This document shows, in pieces, positions 1 through 15,599 of a stretch of 64,000 nucleotides of DNA. The translations under genes and the position numbers were made by a program. Under the pieces are notes generated by a model. The model was not told where the DNA came from and searched no databases. It was given only the letters and a program-made list of their open reading frames with translations. Positions within the stretch are counted from its first letter, which is position 1, and the number at the start of each line of letters is the position of its first letter. The stretch is from the NCBI GenBank assembly GCA_964036045.1, contig OZ038379.1, positions 110,919,611-110,983,610 on the forward strand, in the 5' to 3' direction. This stretch comes from Eutreptiella sp. 'Long Island Sound 2002' (Eukaryota; Euglenozoa; Euglenophyceae; Eutreptiales; Eutreptiaceae).

Positions 1-3000
1 CAACGCATCTTCCCTTACCTTCCGGCAACAAATCCCAGTTCACAAAAACACAAAATTTGCAAAAAAAAACATGGAAACATACCAAAACTGACTTCGGGCC
101 CTTTCCATGGGCAGTCAACATGCCCTGAGCCACTGTACATGACGAAGGAACACTCGCATGCTCATACACACACTACTCACATGCACTGCATGCTCAAATT
201 ACTCACAGAAATTCAAAATAAAGATGGGGCACATTTGAAAACAAGTGTTAGGTTTCAAAATCCTACAAAAGCACACGCACTGCATGCAAGCAGCACACGT
301 GCATGCTTGCAACAATCTAATGCACTGAAACACACTCAAAACAAACGCAGATGATCACAAACAATCGACCCCGCCCCCCCACACACGTATTTGGGCCCCA
401 TTAGGGCCAACGCATCTTCCCTTACCTTCCGGCAACAAATCCCAATTCACAAAAACACAAAATGTGCCAAAAAAAAAAACATGGAAACATACCAAAACTG
501 ACTTCGGGCCCTTTCCATGGGCAGTCAACATGCCCTGGGCCACTGTACCTGACCTAGGAACACTCGCATGCTCATACACACACTACTCACATACACTGCA
601 TGCTCAAATTACTCACAGAAATTCAAAAAAAAGATGGGGCACATTTGAAAACAAGTGCCCATGTTAGGTTTCAAAACCCTACAAAAACACACACACTGCA
701 TGCAAGCAGCACACGTGCATGCTTGCAACACTCTACTGCATTGAAACACACTCAAAACAAACGCAGATGATCACAAACAATCGACCCCACCCCCCCACAC
801 ATGTATTTGGGCCCCATCAGGGCCAACGCATCTTCCCTTACCTTCCGGCAAGAAATCCCATTTCACAAAGACACAAAATTTGCAAAAAAAAAAAAACATG
901 GAAACATACCAACACTGACTTCGGGCCCTTTCCATGGGCAGTCAACATGCCCTGGGCCACTGTACATGACCTAGGAACACTCGCATGCTCATACACACAC
1001 TGCTCACATACACTGCATGCTCAAATTACTCACAAAAATTCAAAATAAAGATGGGGCACATTTGAAAACAAGTGCCCATGTTAGGTTTCAAAACCCTACA
1101 AAAGCACACGCACTGCATGCAAGCAGCACACGTGCATGCTTGCAACAATCTAATGCACTGCAACACACTCAAAACAAACGCAGATGATCACAAACAATCG
1201 ACCCCGCCCCCCCACACACGTATTTGGGCCCCATCAGGGCCAACGCATCTTCCCTTACCTTCCGGCAACAAATCCCAGTTCACAAAAACACAAAATTTGC
1301 AAAAAAAAACATGGAAACATACCAAAACTGACTTCGGGCCCTTTCCATGGGCAGTCAACATGCCCTGAGCCACTGTACATGACGAAGGAACACTCGCATG
1401 CTCATACACACACTACTCACATGCACTGCATGCTCAAATTACTCACAGAAATTCAAAATAAAGATGGGGCACATTTGAAAACAAGTGTTAGGTTTCAAAA
1501 TCCTACAAAAGCACACGCACTGCATGCAAGCAGCACACGTGCATGCTTGCAACAATCTAATGCACTGAAACACACTCAAAACAAACGCAGATGATCACAA
1601 ACAATCGACCCCGCCCCCCCACACACGTATTTGGGCCCCATTAGGGCCAACGCATCTTCCCTTACCTTCCGGCAACAAATCCCAATTCACAAAAACACAA
1701 AATGTGCCAAAAAAAAAAACATGGAAACATACCAAAACTGACTTCGGGCCCTTTCCATGGGCAGTCAACATGCCCTGGGCCACTGTACCTGACCTAGGAA
1801 CACTCGCATGCTCATACACACACTACTCACATACACTGCATGCTCAAATTACTCACAGAAATTCAAAAAAAAGATGGGGCACATTTGAAAACAAGTGCCC
1901 ATGTTAGGTTTCAAAACCCTACAAAAACACACACACTGCATGCAAGCAGCACACGTGCATGCTTGCAACACTCTACTGCATTGAAACACACTCAAAACAA
2001 ACGCAGATGATCACAAACAATCGACCCCGCCCCCCCACACACGTATTTGGGCCCCACCAGGGCCAACGCATCTTCCCTTACCTTCCGGCAACAAATCCCA
2101 ATTCACAAAAACACAAAATTTGAAAAAAAAAACATGGAAACATACCAACACTGACTTCGGGCCCTTTCCATGGGCAGTCAACATGCCCTGGGCCACTGTA
2201 CATGACCTAGGAACACTCGCATGCTCATACACACACTGCTCACATACACTGCATGCTCAAATTACTCACAAAAATTCAAAATAAAGATGGGGCACATTTG
2301 AAAACAAGTGCCCATGTTAGGTTTCAAAACCCTACAAAAGCACACGCACTGCATGCAAGCAGCACACGTGCATGCTTGCAACAATCTAATGCACTGCAAC
2401 ACACTCAAAACAAACGCACATGATCACAAACAATCGACCCCGCCCCCCCACACACGTATTTGGGCCCCATCAGGGCCAACGCATCTTCCCTTACCTTCCG
2501 GCAACAAATCCCAGTTCACAAAAACACAAAATTTGCAAAAAAAAACATGGAAACATACCAAAACTGACTTCGGGCCCTTTCCATGGGCAGTCAACATGCC
2601 CTGAGCCACTGTACATGACGAAGGAACACTCGCATGCTCATACACACACTACTCACATGCACTGCATGCTCAAATTACTCACAGAAATTTAAAATAAAGA
2701 TGGGGCACATTTGAAAACAAGTGTTAGGTTTCAAAATCCTACAAAAGCACACGCACTGCATGCAAGCAGCACACGTGCATGCTTGCAACAATCTAATGCA
2801 CTGAAACACACTCAAAACAAACGCAGATGATCACAAACAATCGACCCCGCCCCCCCACACACGTATTTGGGCCCCATTAGGGCCAACGCATCTTCCCTTA
2901 CCTTCCGGCAACAAATCCCAATTCACAAAAACACAAAATGTGCCAAAAAAAAACATGGAAACATACCAAAACTGACTTCGGGCCCTTTCCATGGGCAGTC

Positions 3001-3540
3001 AACATGCCCTGGGCCACTGTACCTGACCTAGGAACACTCGCATGCTCATACACACACTACTCACATACGCTGCATGCTCAAATTACTCACAGAAATTTAA
3101 AAAAAAGATGGGGCACATTTGAAAACAAGTGCCCATGTTAGGTTTCAAAACCCTACAAAAACACACACACTGCATGCAAGCAGCACACGTGCATGCTTGC
3201 AACACTCTACTGCATTGAAACACACTCAAAACAAACGCAGATGATCACAAACAATCGACCCCGCCCCCCCACACACGTATTTGGGCCCCACCAGGGCCAA
3301 CACATCTTCCCTTACCTTCCGGCAACAAATCCCAATTCACAAAAACACAAAATTTGCAAAAAAAAAAACATGGAAACATACCAACACTGACTTCGGGCCC
3401 TTTCCATGGGCAGTCAACATGCCCTGGGCCACTGTACATGACCTAGGAACACTCGCATGCTCATACACACACTGCTCACATACACTGCATGCTCAAATTA
3501 CTCACAAAAATTCAAAATAAAGATGGGGCACATTTGAAAA
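1..3540. repeat. Higher-order repeat, trimer of ~1,236-1,240 bp
   Basis: The sequence at position 1 returns almost unchanged at 1,241 and again near 2,477, so three distinguishable monomers form a unit of 1,236-1,240 bp. Diagnostic variants recur with this period, for example CCCAGTTCAC and the AAGTGTTAGG deletion. This indicates recent amplification of a trimer. Confidence 0.9.
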
Positions 3541-6500
3541 CAAGTGCCCATGTTAGGTTTCAAACCCTACAAAAGCACACACACTGCATGCAAGCAGCAC
3601 ACGTGCATGCTTGCAACACTCTACTGCACTCAAAAACACTCAAAACAAACGCAGATGATCACAAACAATCGACCCCGCCCCCCCACACACGTATTTGGGC
3701 CCCATCAGGGCCAACGCATCTTCCCTTACCTTCCGGCAACAAATCCCAATTCACAAAAACACAAAATTTGCAAAAAAAACATGGAAACATACCAAAACTG
3801 ACTTCGGGCCCTTTCCATGGGCAGTCAACATGCCTTGGGCCACTGCACCTGACCTAGGAACACTCGCATGCTCATACACACACTACTCACATGAACTGCA
3901 TGCTCAAATTACTCAGAGAAATTAAAAATAAAGATGGGGCACATTTGAAAACAAGGGCCCATGTTAGGTTTCAAAACCCTACAAAAACACACACACTGCA
4001 TGCAAGCAGCACACGTGCATGCTTGCAACACTCTACTGCACTCAAAAACACTCAAAACAAACGCAGATGATCACAAACAATCGACCCCGCCCCCCCGCAC
4101 ACTTGTTTGGGCCCCATCAGGGCCAACACATCTTCCCTTACCTTCCGGCAACAAATCCCAATTCACAAAAACACAAAATTTGCAAAAAAAAACATGGAAG
4201 CATACCAAAACTGACTTCGGGCCCTTTCCATGGGCTGTCAACATGCTCTGGGCCAGTGTACTTGACCTAGGAACACTCGCATGCTCATACACACACTACT
4301 CACATACGCTGCATGCTCAAATTACTCACAAAAATTCAAAATAAAGATGGGGCACATTTGCAAACAAGTGCCCATGTTAGGTTTCAAAACCTTATAAAAA
4401 CACACACACTGCATGCAAGCAGCACACGTACATGCTTGCAACACTCTAGTGCACTGAAACACACTCAAAACAAACGCAGATGATTACAAACAATTGACCC
4501 CGCCCGCCCCACACACGTATTTGGGCCCCATCAGGGCCAACTCATCTTCCCTTACCTTCCGGCAACAAATCCCAATTCACAAAAACACAAAATTTGCAAA
4601 AAAACATGGAAACATACCAAAACTGACTTCGGGCCCTTTCCATGGGCAGTCAACATGCCTTGGGCCACTGCACCTGACCTAGGAACACTCGCATGCTCAT
4701 ACACACACTACTCACATACATTGCATGCTCAAATTACTCACAGAAATTTAAAATAAAGATGGGGCACATTTGAAAACAAAGGCCCATGTTAGGTTTCAAA
4801 ACCCTACAAAAGCACACGCACTGCATGCAAGCAGCACACGTGCATGCTTCCAACAATCTAATGCACTGAAACACACTCAAAACAAACGCAGATGATCACA
4901 AACAATGGACCCCGCCCGCCCCACACACGTATTTGGGCCCCATCAGGGCCAACGCATCTTCCCTTACCTTCCGGCAACAAATCCCATTTCACAAAAACAC
5001 AAAATGTGCAAAAAAAAAAACATGGAAACATACCAACACTGACTTCGGGCCCTTTCCATGGGCAGTCAACATGCCCTGGGCCATTGTACATGACCTAGGA
5101 ACAGTCGCATGCTCATACACACACTGCTCACATACACTGCATGCTCAAATTACTCACAAAAATTCAAAATAAAGATGGGGCACATTTGAAAACAAGTGCC
5201 CATGTTAGGTTTCAAAACCCTACAAAAGCACACACACTGCATGCAAGCAGCACACGTGCATGCTTGCAACACTCTACTGCACTCAAAAACACTCAAAACA
5301 AACGCAGATGATCACAAACAATCGCCCCCGCCCCCCCACACACGTATTTGGGCCCCATCAGGGCCAACACATCTTCCCTTACCTTCCGGCAACAAATCCC
5401 AATTCACAAAAACACAAAATTTGCAAAAAAAAAAATGGAAACATACCAAAACTGACTTCGGGCCCTTTCCATGGGCTGTCAACATGCTCTTGGCCACTGT
5501 ACTTGACCTAGGAACACTCGCATGCTCATACACACACTACTCACATACGCTGCATGCTCAAATTACTCACAGAAATTCAAAATAAAGATGGGGCACATTT
5601 GCAAACAAGTGCCCATGTTAGGTTTCAAAACCCTATAAAAACACACACACTGCATGCAAGCAGCACACGTGCATGCTTGCAACACTCTAGTGCACTGAAA
5701 CACACTCAAAACAAACGCAGATGATTACAAACAATTGACCCCGCCCGCCCCACACACGTATTTGGGCCCCATCAGGGCCAACACATCTTCCCTTACCTTC
5801 CGGCAACAAATCCCAATTCACAAAAACACAAAATTTGCAAAAAAACATGGAAACATACCAAAACTGACTTCGGGCCCTTTCCATGGGCAGTCAACATGCC
5901 TTGGGCCACTGCACCTGACCTAGGAACACTCGCATCCTCATACACACACTACTCACATACATTGCATGCTCAAATTACTCACAGAAATTCAAAATAAAGA
6001 TGGGGCACATTTGAAGACAAGTGCCCATGTTAGGTTTCAAAACCCTACAAAAGCACACGCACTGCATGCAAGCAGCAAACGTGCATGCTTCCAACAATCT
6101 AATGCACTGAAACACACTCAAAACAAACGCAGATGATCACAAACAATGGACCCCGCCCGCCCCACACACGTATTTGGGCCCCATCAGGGCCAACGCATCT
6201 TCCCTTACCTTCCGGCAACAAATCCCAATTCACAAAAACACAAAATTTGCAAAAAAAAACATGGAAACATACCAACACTGACTTCGGGCCCTTTCCATGG
6301 GCAGTCAACATGCCCTGGGCCACTGTACATGACCTAGGAACACTCGCATGCTCATACACACACTGCTCACATACACTGCATGCTCAAATTACTCACAAAA
6401 ATTCAAAATAAAGATGGGGCACATTTGAAAACAAGTGCCCATGTTAGGTTTCAAAACCCTACAAAAACACACGCACTGCATGCAAGCAGCACACGTGCAT

Positions 6501-9500
6501 GCTTGCAACACTCTACTGCACTCAAAAACACTCAAAACAAACGGAGATGATCACAAACAATCGACCCCGCCCCCCCACACACGTATTTGGGCCCCATCAG
6601 GGCCAACGCATCTTCCCTTACCTTCCGGCAACAAATTCCAATTCACAGAAACACAAAATTTGCAAAAAAAACATGGAAACATACCAAAACTGACTTCGGG
6701 CCCTTTCCATGGGCAGTCAACATGCCTTGGGCCACTGCACCTGACCTAGGAACACTCGCATGCTCATACACACACTACTTACATGCACTGCATGCTCAAA
6801 TTACTCAGAGAAATTCAAAATAAAGATGGGGCACATTTGAAAACAAGTGCCCATGTTAGGTTTCAAAACCCTACAAAAACACACACACTGCATGCAAGCA
6901 GCACACGTGCATGCTTGCAACACTCTATTGCACTCAAAAACACTCAAAACAAACGCAGATAATCACAAACAATCGACCCCGCCCCCCCGCACACGTGTTT
7001 GGGCCCCATCAGGGCCAACACATCTTCCCTTACCTTCCGGCAACAAATCCCAATTCACAAAAACACAAAATTTGCAAAAAAAAACATGGAAACATACCAA
7101 AACTGACTTCGGGCCCTTTCCATGGGCTGTCAACATGCTCTGGGCCACTGTACTTGACCTAGGAACACTCGCATGCTCATACACACACTACTGACATACG
7201 CTGCATGCTCAAATTACTCACAGAAACTCAAAATAAAGATGGGGCACATTTGCAAACAAGTGCCCATGTTAGGTTTCAAAACCCTACAAAAACACACACA
7301 CTGCATGCAAGCAGCACACGTGCATGCTTGCAACACTCTAGTGCACTGAAACACACTCAAAACAAACGCAGATGATTACAAACAATCGACCCCGCCCGCC
7401 CCACACACGTATTTGGGCCCCATCAGGGCCAACGCATCTTCCCTTACCTTCCGGCAACAAATCCCGATTCACAAAAACACAAAATTTGCAAAAAAACATG
7501 GAAACATACCAAAACTGACTTCGGGCCCTTTCCATGGGCAGTCAACATGCCCTGGGCCACTGCACCTTACCTAGGAACACTCGCTTGCTCATACACACAC
7601 TACTCACATACATTGCATGCTCAAATTACTCACAGAAATTCAAAATAAAGATGGGGCACATTTGAAAACAAGTGCCCATGTTAGGTTTCAAAACCCTACA
7701 AAAGCACACACACTGCATGCAAGCAGCACACGTGCATGCTTGCAACACTCTACTGCACTCAAAAACACTCAAAACAAACGCAGATGATTACAAACAATCA
7801 ACCCCGCCCCCCCCACACACGTATTTGGGCCCCATCAGGGCCAACGCATCTTCCCTTACCTTCCGGCAACAAATCCTAATTCACAAAAACACAAAATTTG
7901 CAAAAAAAAAAACATGGAAACATACCAAAACTGACTTCGGGCCCTTTCCATGGGCAGTCAACATGCCCTGGGCCACTGTACCTGACCTAGGAACACTCGC
8001 ATGCTCATACACACACTACTCACATACAATGCATGCTCAAATTACTCACAGAAATTAAAAATAAAGATGGGGCACATTTGAAAACAAGTGCCCATGTTAG
8101 GTTTCAAAACCCTACAAAAACACAGACACTGCATGCAGGCAGCACACGTGCATGCTTGCAACACTCTAGTGCACTCAAACACACTCAAAGCAGACGCAGA
8201 TGATCACAAACAATTGACCCCGCCCCCCCACACACGTATTTGGGCCCCATCAGGGCCAACACATCTTCCCTTACCTTCCGGCAACAAATCCCAATTCACA
8301 AAAACACAAAATTTGCAAAAAAAACATGGAAACGTACCAAAACTGACTTCGGGCCCTTTCCATGTGCAGTCAACATGCCTTGGGCCACTGCACCTGACCT
8401 AGGAACACTCGCATGCTCATACACACACTACTCACATACGCTGCATGCTCAAATTACTCCCAGAAATTCAAAATAAAGATGGGGCACATTTGAAAACAAG
8501 TGCCCATGTTAGGTTTCGAAACCCTACAAAAACACACACACTGCATGCAAGCAGCACACGTGCATGCTTGCAACACTCTAATGCACTAAAACACACTCAA
8601 AACAGACGTAGATGATTACAAACAATCGACCCCGCCCGCCCCACACACGTATTTGGGCCCCATCAGGGCCAACTCATCTTCCCTTACCTTCCGGCAACAA
8701 ATCCCAATTCACAAAAACACAAAATTTGAAAAAAAAACATGGAAACATACCAAAACTGACTTCGGGCCCTTTCCATGGGCAGTCAACATGCCCTAGGCCA
8801 CTGTACCTGACCTAGGAACACTCGCATGCTCATACACACATTACTCACATACATTGCATGCTCAAATTACTTTGAGAAATTCAAAATAAAAATGGGGCAC
8901 ATTTCAAAACAAGTGCCCATGTTAGGTTTCAAAACCCTACAAAAACACACACACTGCATGCAAGCAGCACACGTGCATGCTTGCAACACTCTACTGCATT
9001 GAAACACACTCAAAACAAACGCAGATGATCACAAACAATTGACCCCGCCCGCCCCACACACGTATTTGGGCCCCATCAGGGCCAACGCATCTTCCCTTAC
9101 CTTCCGGCAACAAATCCCAATTCACAAAAACACAAAGTTTGCAAAAAAACATGGAAACATACCAAAACTGACTTCGGGCCCTTTCCATGGGCAGTCAACA
9201 TGCCCTAGGCCACTGTACCTGACCTAGGAACACTCGCATCCTCATACACACACTGCTCACATACACTGCATGCTCAAATTACTCCCAGAAATTCAAAATA
9301 AAGATGGGGCACATTTGAACACAAGTGCCCATGTTAGGTTTCAAAACCCTACAAAAACACACACACTGCATGCAAGCAGCACACGTGCATGCTTGCAACA
9401 CTCTACTGCACTCAAACACACTCAAAACAAACGCAGACGATCACAAACAATCGACCCCGCCCCCCCACACACGTATTTGGGCCCCATTAGGGCCAACGCA

Positions 9501-12500
9501 TCTTCCCTTACCTTCGGGCAACAAATCCCCATTCACAAAAACACAAAATTTGCAAAAAAAACATGGAAACATACCAAAACTGACTTCGAGCCCTTTCCAT
9601 GGGCAGTCAACATGCCCTGGGCCACTGTACATGACCTAGGAACACTCGCATGCTCATACACACACTGCTCACATACACTGCATGCTCAAATTACTCACAG
9701 AAATTCAAAATAAAGATGGGGCACATTTGAAAACAAGTGCCCATGTTAGGTTTCAAAACCCTACAAAAGCACACGCACTGCATGCAAGCAGCACACGTGC
9801 ATGCTTGCAACAATCTAATGCACTGAAACACACTCAAAACAAACGCAGATGATCACAAACAATGGACCCCGCCCGCCCCACACACGTATTTGGGCCCCAT
9901 CAGGGCCAACGCATCTTCCCTTACCTTCCGGCAACAAATCCCAATTCACAAAAACACAAAATTTGCAAAAAAAAAACATGGAAACATACCAAAACTGACT
10001 TCCGGCCCTTTCCATGGGGTGTCAACATGCTCTGGGCAACTGTACTTGACCTAGGAACAGTCGCATGCTCATACACACACTACTCACATGCAGTGCATGC
10101 TCAAATTGCTTTGAGAAATTAAAAATAAAGATGGGGCACATTTGAAAACAAGTGCCCATGTTAGGTTTCAAAACCCTACAAAAACACACACACTGCATGC
10201 AGGAAGCACACGTGCATGCTTGCAAAACTCTACTGCACTCAAAAACACTCAAAACAAACGCAGATGATCACAAACAATCGACCCCGCCCCCCCACACACG
10301 TATTTGGGCCCCATCAGGGCCAACGCATCTTCCCTTACCTTCCGGCAACGAATCCCAATTCACAAAAACACAAAATTTGCAAAAAAAACATGGAAACATA
10401 CCAAAACTGACTTCGGGCCCTTTCCATGGGCAGTCAACATGCCTTGGGCCACTGCACTTGACCTAGGAACACTCGCATCCTCATACACACACTGCTCACA
10501 TACATTGCATGCTCAAATTACTCACAGAAATTCAAAATAAAGATGGGGCACATTTGCAAACAAGTGCCCATGTTAGGTTTCAAAACCCTACAAAAACACA
10601 CACACCGCATGCAAGCAGCACACGTGCATGCTTGCAACACTCTACTGCACTCAAACACACTCAAAACAAACGCAGATGATCACAAACAATCGACCCCGCC
10701 CCCCCACACACGTGTTTGGGCCCCATCACGGCCAACGCATCTTCATTTACCTTCGGGCAACAAATCCCAATTCACAAAAACACAAAATTTGCAAAAAGAC
10801 ATGGAAACATACCAAACCTGACTTCGAGCCCTTTCCATGGGCAGTCAACATGCCCTGGGCCACTGTACATGACCTAGGAACACTCGCATGCTCATACACA
10901 CACTGCTCACATACACTGCATGCTCAAATTACTCACAGAAATTCAAAATAAAGATGGGGCACATTTGAAAACAAGTGCCCATGTTAGGTTTCGAAACCCT
11001 ACAAAAGCACACGCACTGCATGCAAGCAGCACACGTGCATGCTTGCAACAATCTAATGCACTGAAACACACTCAAAACAAACGCAAATGATCACAAACAA
11101 TGGACCCCGCCCGCCCCACACACGTATTTGTGCCCCATCAGGGCCAACACATCTTCCCTTACCTTCCGGCAACAAATCCCAATTCACAAAAACACAAAAT
11201 TTGCAAAAAAAACATGGAAACATGCCAAAACTGACTCCGGGCCCTTTCCATGGGCAGTCAACATGCCTTGGGCCACTGCACCTGACCTAGGAACACTCGC
11301 ATGCTCATACACACACTACTCACATACGCTGCATGCTCAAATTACTCCCAGAAATTCAAAATAAAGATGGGGCACATTTGAAAACAAGTGCCCATGTTAG
11401 GTTTCAAAACCCTACAAAAACACACACACCGCATGCAAGCAGCACACGTGCATGCTTGCAACACTCTACTGCACTCAAACACACTCAAAACAAACGCAGA
11501 TGATCACAAACAATCGACCCCGCCCCCCCACACACGTGTTTGGGCCCCATCACGGCCAACGCATCTTCCCTTACCTTCGGGCAACAAATCCCGATTCACA
11601 AAAACACAAAATTTGCAAAAAGACATGGAAACATACCAAAACTGACTTCGAGCCCTTTCCATGGGCAGTCAACATGCCCTGGGCCACTGTACATGACCTA
11701 GGAACACTCGCATGCTCATACACACACTGCTCACATACACTGCATGCTCAAATTACTCACAGAAATTCAAAATAAAGATGGGGCACATTTGAAAACAAGT
11801 GCCCTTGTTAGGTTTCAAAACCCTACAAAAGCACACGCACTGCATGCAAGCAGCACACGTGCATGCTTGCAACAATCTAATGCACTGAAACACACTCAAA
11901 ACAAACGCAGATGATCACAAACAATGGACCCCGCCCGCCCCACACACGTATTTGGGCCCCATCAGGGCCAACGCATCTTCCCTCACCTTCCGGCAACAAA
12001 TCCCAATTCACAAAAACACAAAATTTGCAAAAAAAAACATGGAAACGTACCAAAACTGACTTCGGGCCCTTTCCATGGGCAGTCAGCATGCCTTGGGCCA
12101 CTGCACCTGACCTAGGAACACTCGCATGCTCATACACACACTACTCACATACACTGCATGCTCAAATTGATCAGAGGAATTAAAAAGAAAGATGGGGCAC
12201 ATTTGAAAACAAGTGCCCATGTTAGGTTTCAAAACCCTACAAAAACACACGCACTGCATGCAAGCAGCACACGTGCATGCTTGCAACACTCTACTGCACT
12301 CAAAAACACTCAAAACAAACGCAAACGATCACAAACAATGGACCCCGCTTGCCCCACACACGTATTTGGGCCCCATCAGGGCCAACGCATCTTCCCTTAC
12401 CTTCCGGCAACAAATCCCAATTCACAAAAACACAAAATTTGCAAAAAAAACATGGAAACATACCAAAACTGACTTCGGGCCCTTTCCATGGGCAGTCAAC

Positions 12501-15500
12501 ATGCCTTGGGCCACTGCACCTGACCTAGGAACACTCGCATGCTCATACACACACTGCTCACATACACTGCATACTCAAATTACTCCCAGAAATTCAAAAT
12601 AAAGATGGGGCACATTTGAAAACAAGTGCCCATGTTAGGTTTCAAAACCCTACAAAAACACACACACTGCATGCAAGCAGCACACGTGCATGCTTGCAAC
12701 ACTCTAGTGCAATGAAACACACTCAAAACAGACGCAGATGATTACAAACAAACGACCCCGCCCGCCCCACACACGTGTTTCAGCCCCATCAGGGCCAACT
12801 CATCTTCCCTTACCTTCCGGCAACAAATCCCAATTCACAAAAACACAAAATTTGCAAAAAAACATGGAAACATACCAAAACTGACTTCGGGCCCTTTCCA
12901 TGGGCAGTCAACATGCCCTAGGCCACTGTACCTGACCTAGGAACACTCGCATGCTCATACACACACTACTCACATACACTGCATGCTCAAATTACTCACA
13001 GAAATTCAAAAGAAAGATGGGGCACATTTGAAAACAAGTGCCCATGTTAGGTTTCAAAACCCTACAAAAACACACGCACTGCATGCAAGCAGCACACGTG
13101 CATGCTTGCAACACTCTACTGCACTCAAACACACCCAAAACAAACGCAGATGATCACAAACAATCGACCCCAACCCCCCGCACACGTGTTTGGGCCCCAT
13201 CAGGGCCAACGCATCTTCCCTTACCTTCCGGCAACAAATCCCAATTCACAAAAAGACAAAATTTGCAAAAAAAAACATGGAAACATCCCAAAACTGACTT
13301 CGGGCCCTTTCCATGGGCAGTCAACATGCCCTGGGCCACTGCATCTGACCTAGGAACACTCGCATGCTCATACACACACTACTCACATACACTGCATGCT
13401 CAAATTACTCACAAAAATTCAAAATAAAGATGGGGCACATCTGAACACAAGTGCCCATGTTAGGTTTAAAAACCCTACAAAAACGCACACACTGCATGCA
13501 AGCAGCACACGTGCATGCTTGCAACACTCTACTGCACTCAAAAACACTCAAAACAAACGCAGATGATCACAAACAATCGACCCCGCCCCCCCACACACGT
13601 GTTTGGGCCCCATCAGGGCCAACGCATCTTCCCTTACCTTCCGGCAACAAATCCCAATTCACAAAAACAGAAAATTTGCAAAAAAAACATGGAAACATAC
13701 CAAAACTGACTTCGAGCCCTTTCCATGGGCAGTCAACATGCCCTGGGCCACTGCACTTGACCTAGGAACACTCGCATGCTCATACACACACTGCTCACAT
13801 ACACTGCATGGTCAAATTACTCACAGAAATTCAAAGTAAAGATGTAGCACATTTGAACACAAGTGCCCATGTTAGGTTTCGAAACCCTACAAAAACACAC
13901 ACACTGCATGCAAGCAGCACACGTGCATTCTTGCAACACTCTACTACACTCAAACACACTCAAAACAAACGCAGATGATCACAAACAATCGACCCCGCCC
14001 CCCCACACACGTGTTTGGGCCCCATCAGGGCCAACGCATCTTCCCTTACCTTCCGGCAAAAAATCCCAAATCACAAAAACACAAATTTGCAAAAAAACAT
14101 GGAAACATACCAAAACTGACTTCGGGCCCTTTCCATGGGCAGTCAACATGCCCTGGGCCACTGTACATGACCTAGGAACACTCGCATGCTCATACACACA
14201 CTACTCACATGCACGGCATGCTCAAATTACTCACAGAAATTCAAAATAAAGATGGGGCAGATTTGAAAACAAGTGCCCATGTTAGGTTTCAAAACCCTAC
14301 AAAAGCACACGCACTGCATGCAAGCAGCACACGTGCATGCTTGCAACAATCTAATGCACTGAAACACACTCAAAACAAACGCAGATGATCACAAACAATC
14401 GGCCTGCCCGCCCCACACACGTATTTGGGCCCCATCAGGGCCAACGCATCTTCCCTTACCTTCCGGCAACAAATCCCAATTCACAAAAACACAAAATTTG
14501 CAAAAAAAAACATGGAAACATACCAAAACTGACTTCGGGCCCTTTCCATGGGCAGTCAACATGCCCTGGGCCACTGCATCTGACCTAGGAACACTCGCAT
14601 GCTCATACACACACTACTCACACACACTGCATGCTCAAATTACTCACAGAAATTCAAAATAAAGATGGGGCACATCTGAACACAAGTGCCCATGTTAGGT
14701 TTCAAAACCCTACAAAAACGCACACACTGCATGCAAGCAGCACACGTGCATGCTTGCAACACTCTACTGCACTCAAAAACACTCAAAACAAACGCAGATG
14801 ATCACAAACAATCGACCCCGCCCCCCCACACACGTGTTTGGGCCCCATCAGGGCCAACGCATCTTCCCTTACCTTCCGGCAACAAATCCCAATTCACAAA
14901 AACACAAAATTTGCAAAAAAAAACATGGAAACATACCAAAACTGACTTCGGGCCCTTTCCATGGGCAGTCAACATGCCCTGGGCCACTGCACTTGACCTA
15001 GGAACACTCGCATGCTCATACACACACTGCTCACATACACTGCATGCTCAAATTACTCACAGAAATTCAAAGTAAAGATGGAGCACATTTGAACACAAGT
15101 GCCCATGTTAGGTTTCGAAACCCTACAAAAACACACACACTGCATGCAAGCAGCACACGTGCATGCTTGCAACAATCTAATGCACTGAAACACACTCAAA
15201 ACAAACGCAGATGATCACAAACAATCGGCCCGCCCGCCCCACACACGTATTTGGGCCCCATCAGGGCCAACGCATGTTCCCTTACCTTCCGGCAACAAAT
15301 CCTAATTCACAAAAACACAAAATTTGCAAAAAAGACATGGAAACATACCAAAACTGACTTCGGGCCCTTTCCATGGGCAGTCAACATGCCCTAGGCCACT
15401 GCACCTGACCTAGGAACACTCGCATGCTCATACACACACTACTCACATACACTGCATGCTCAAAGTACTCACACAAATTCAAAATAAAGATGGGGCACAT

Positions 15501-15599
15501 TTGAACACAAGTGCCCATGTTAGGTTTCAAAACCCTACAAAAACACACACACTGCATGCAAGCAGCACACGTGCATGCTTGCAACACTCTAGTGCACTG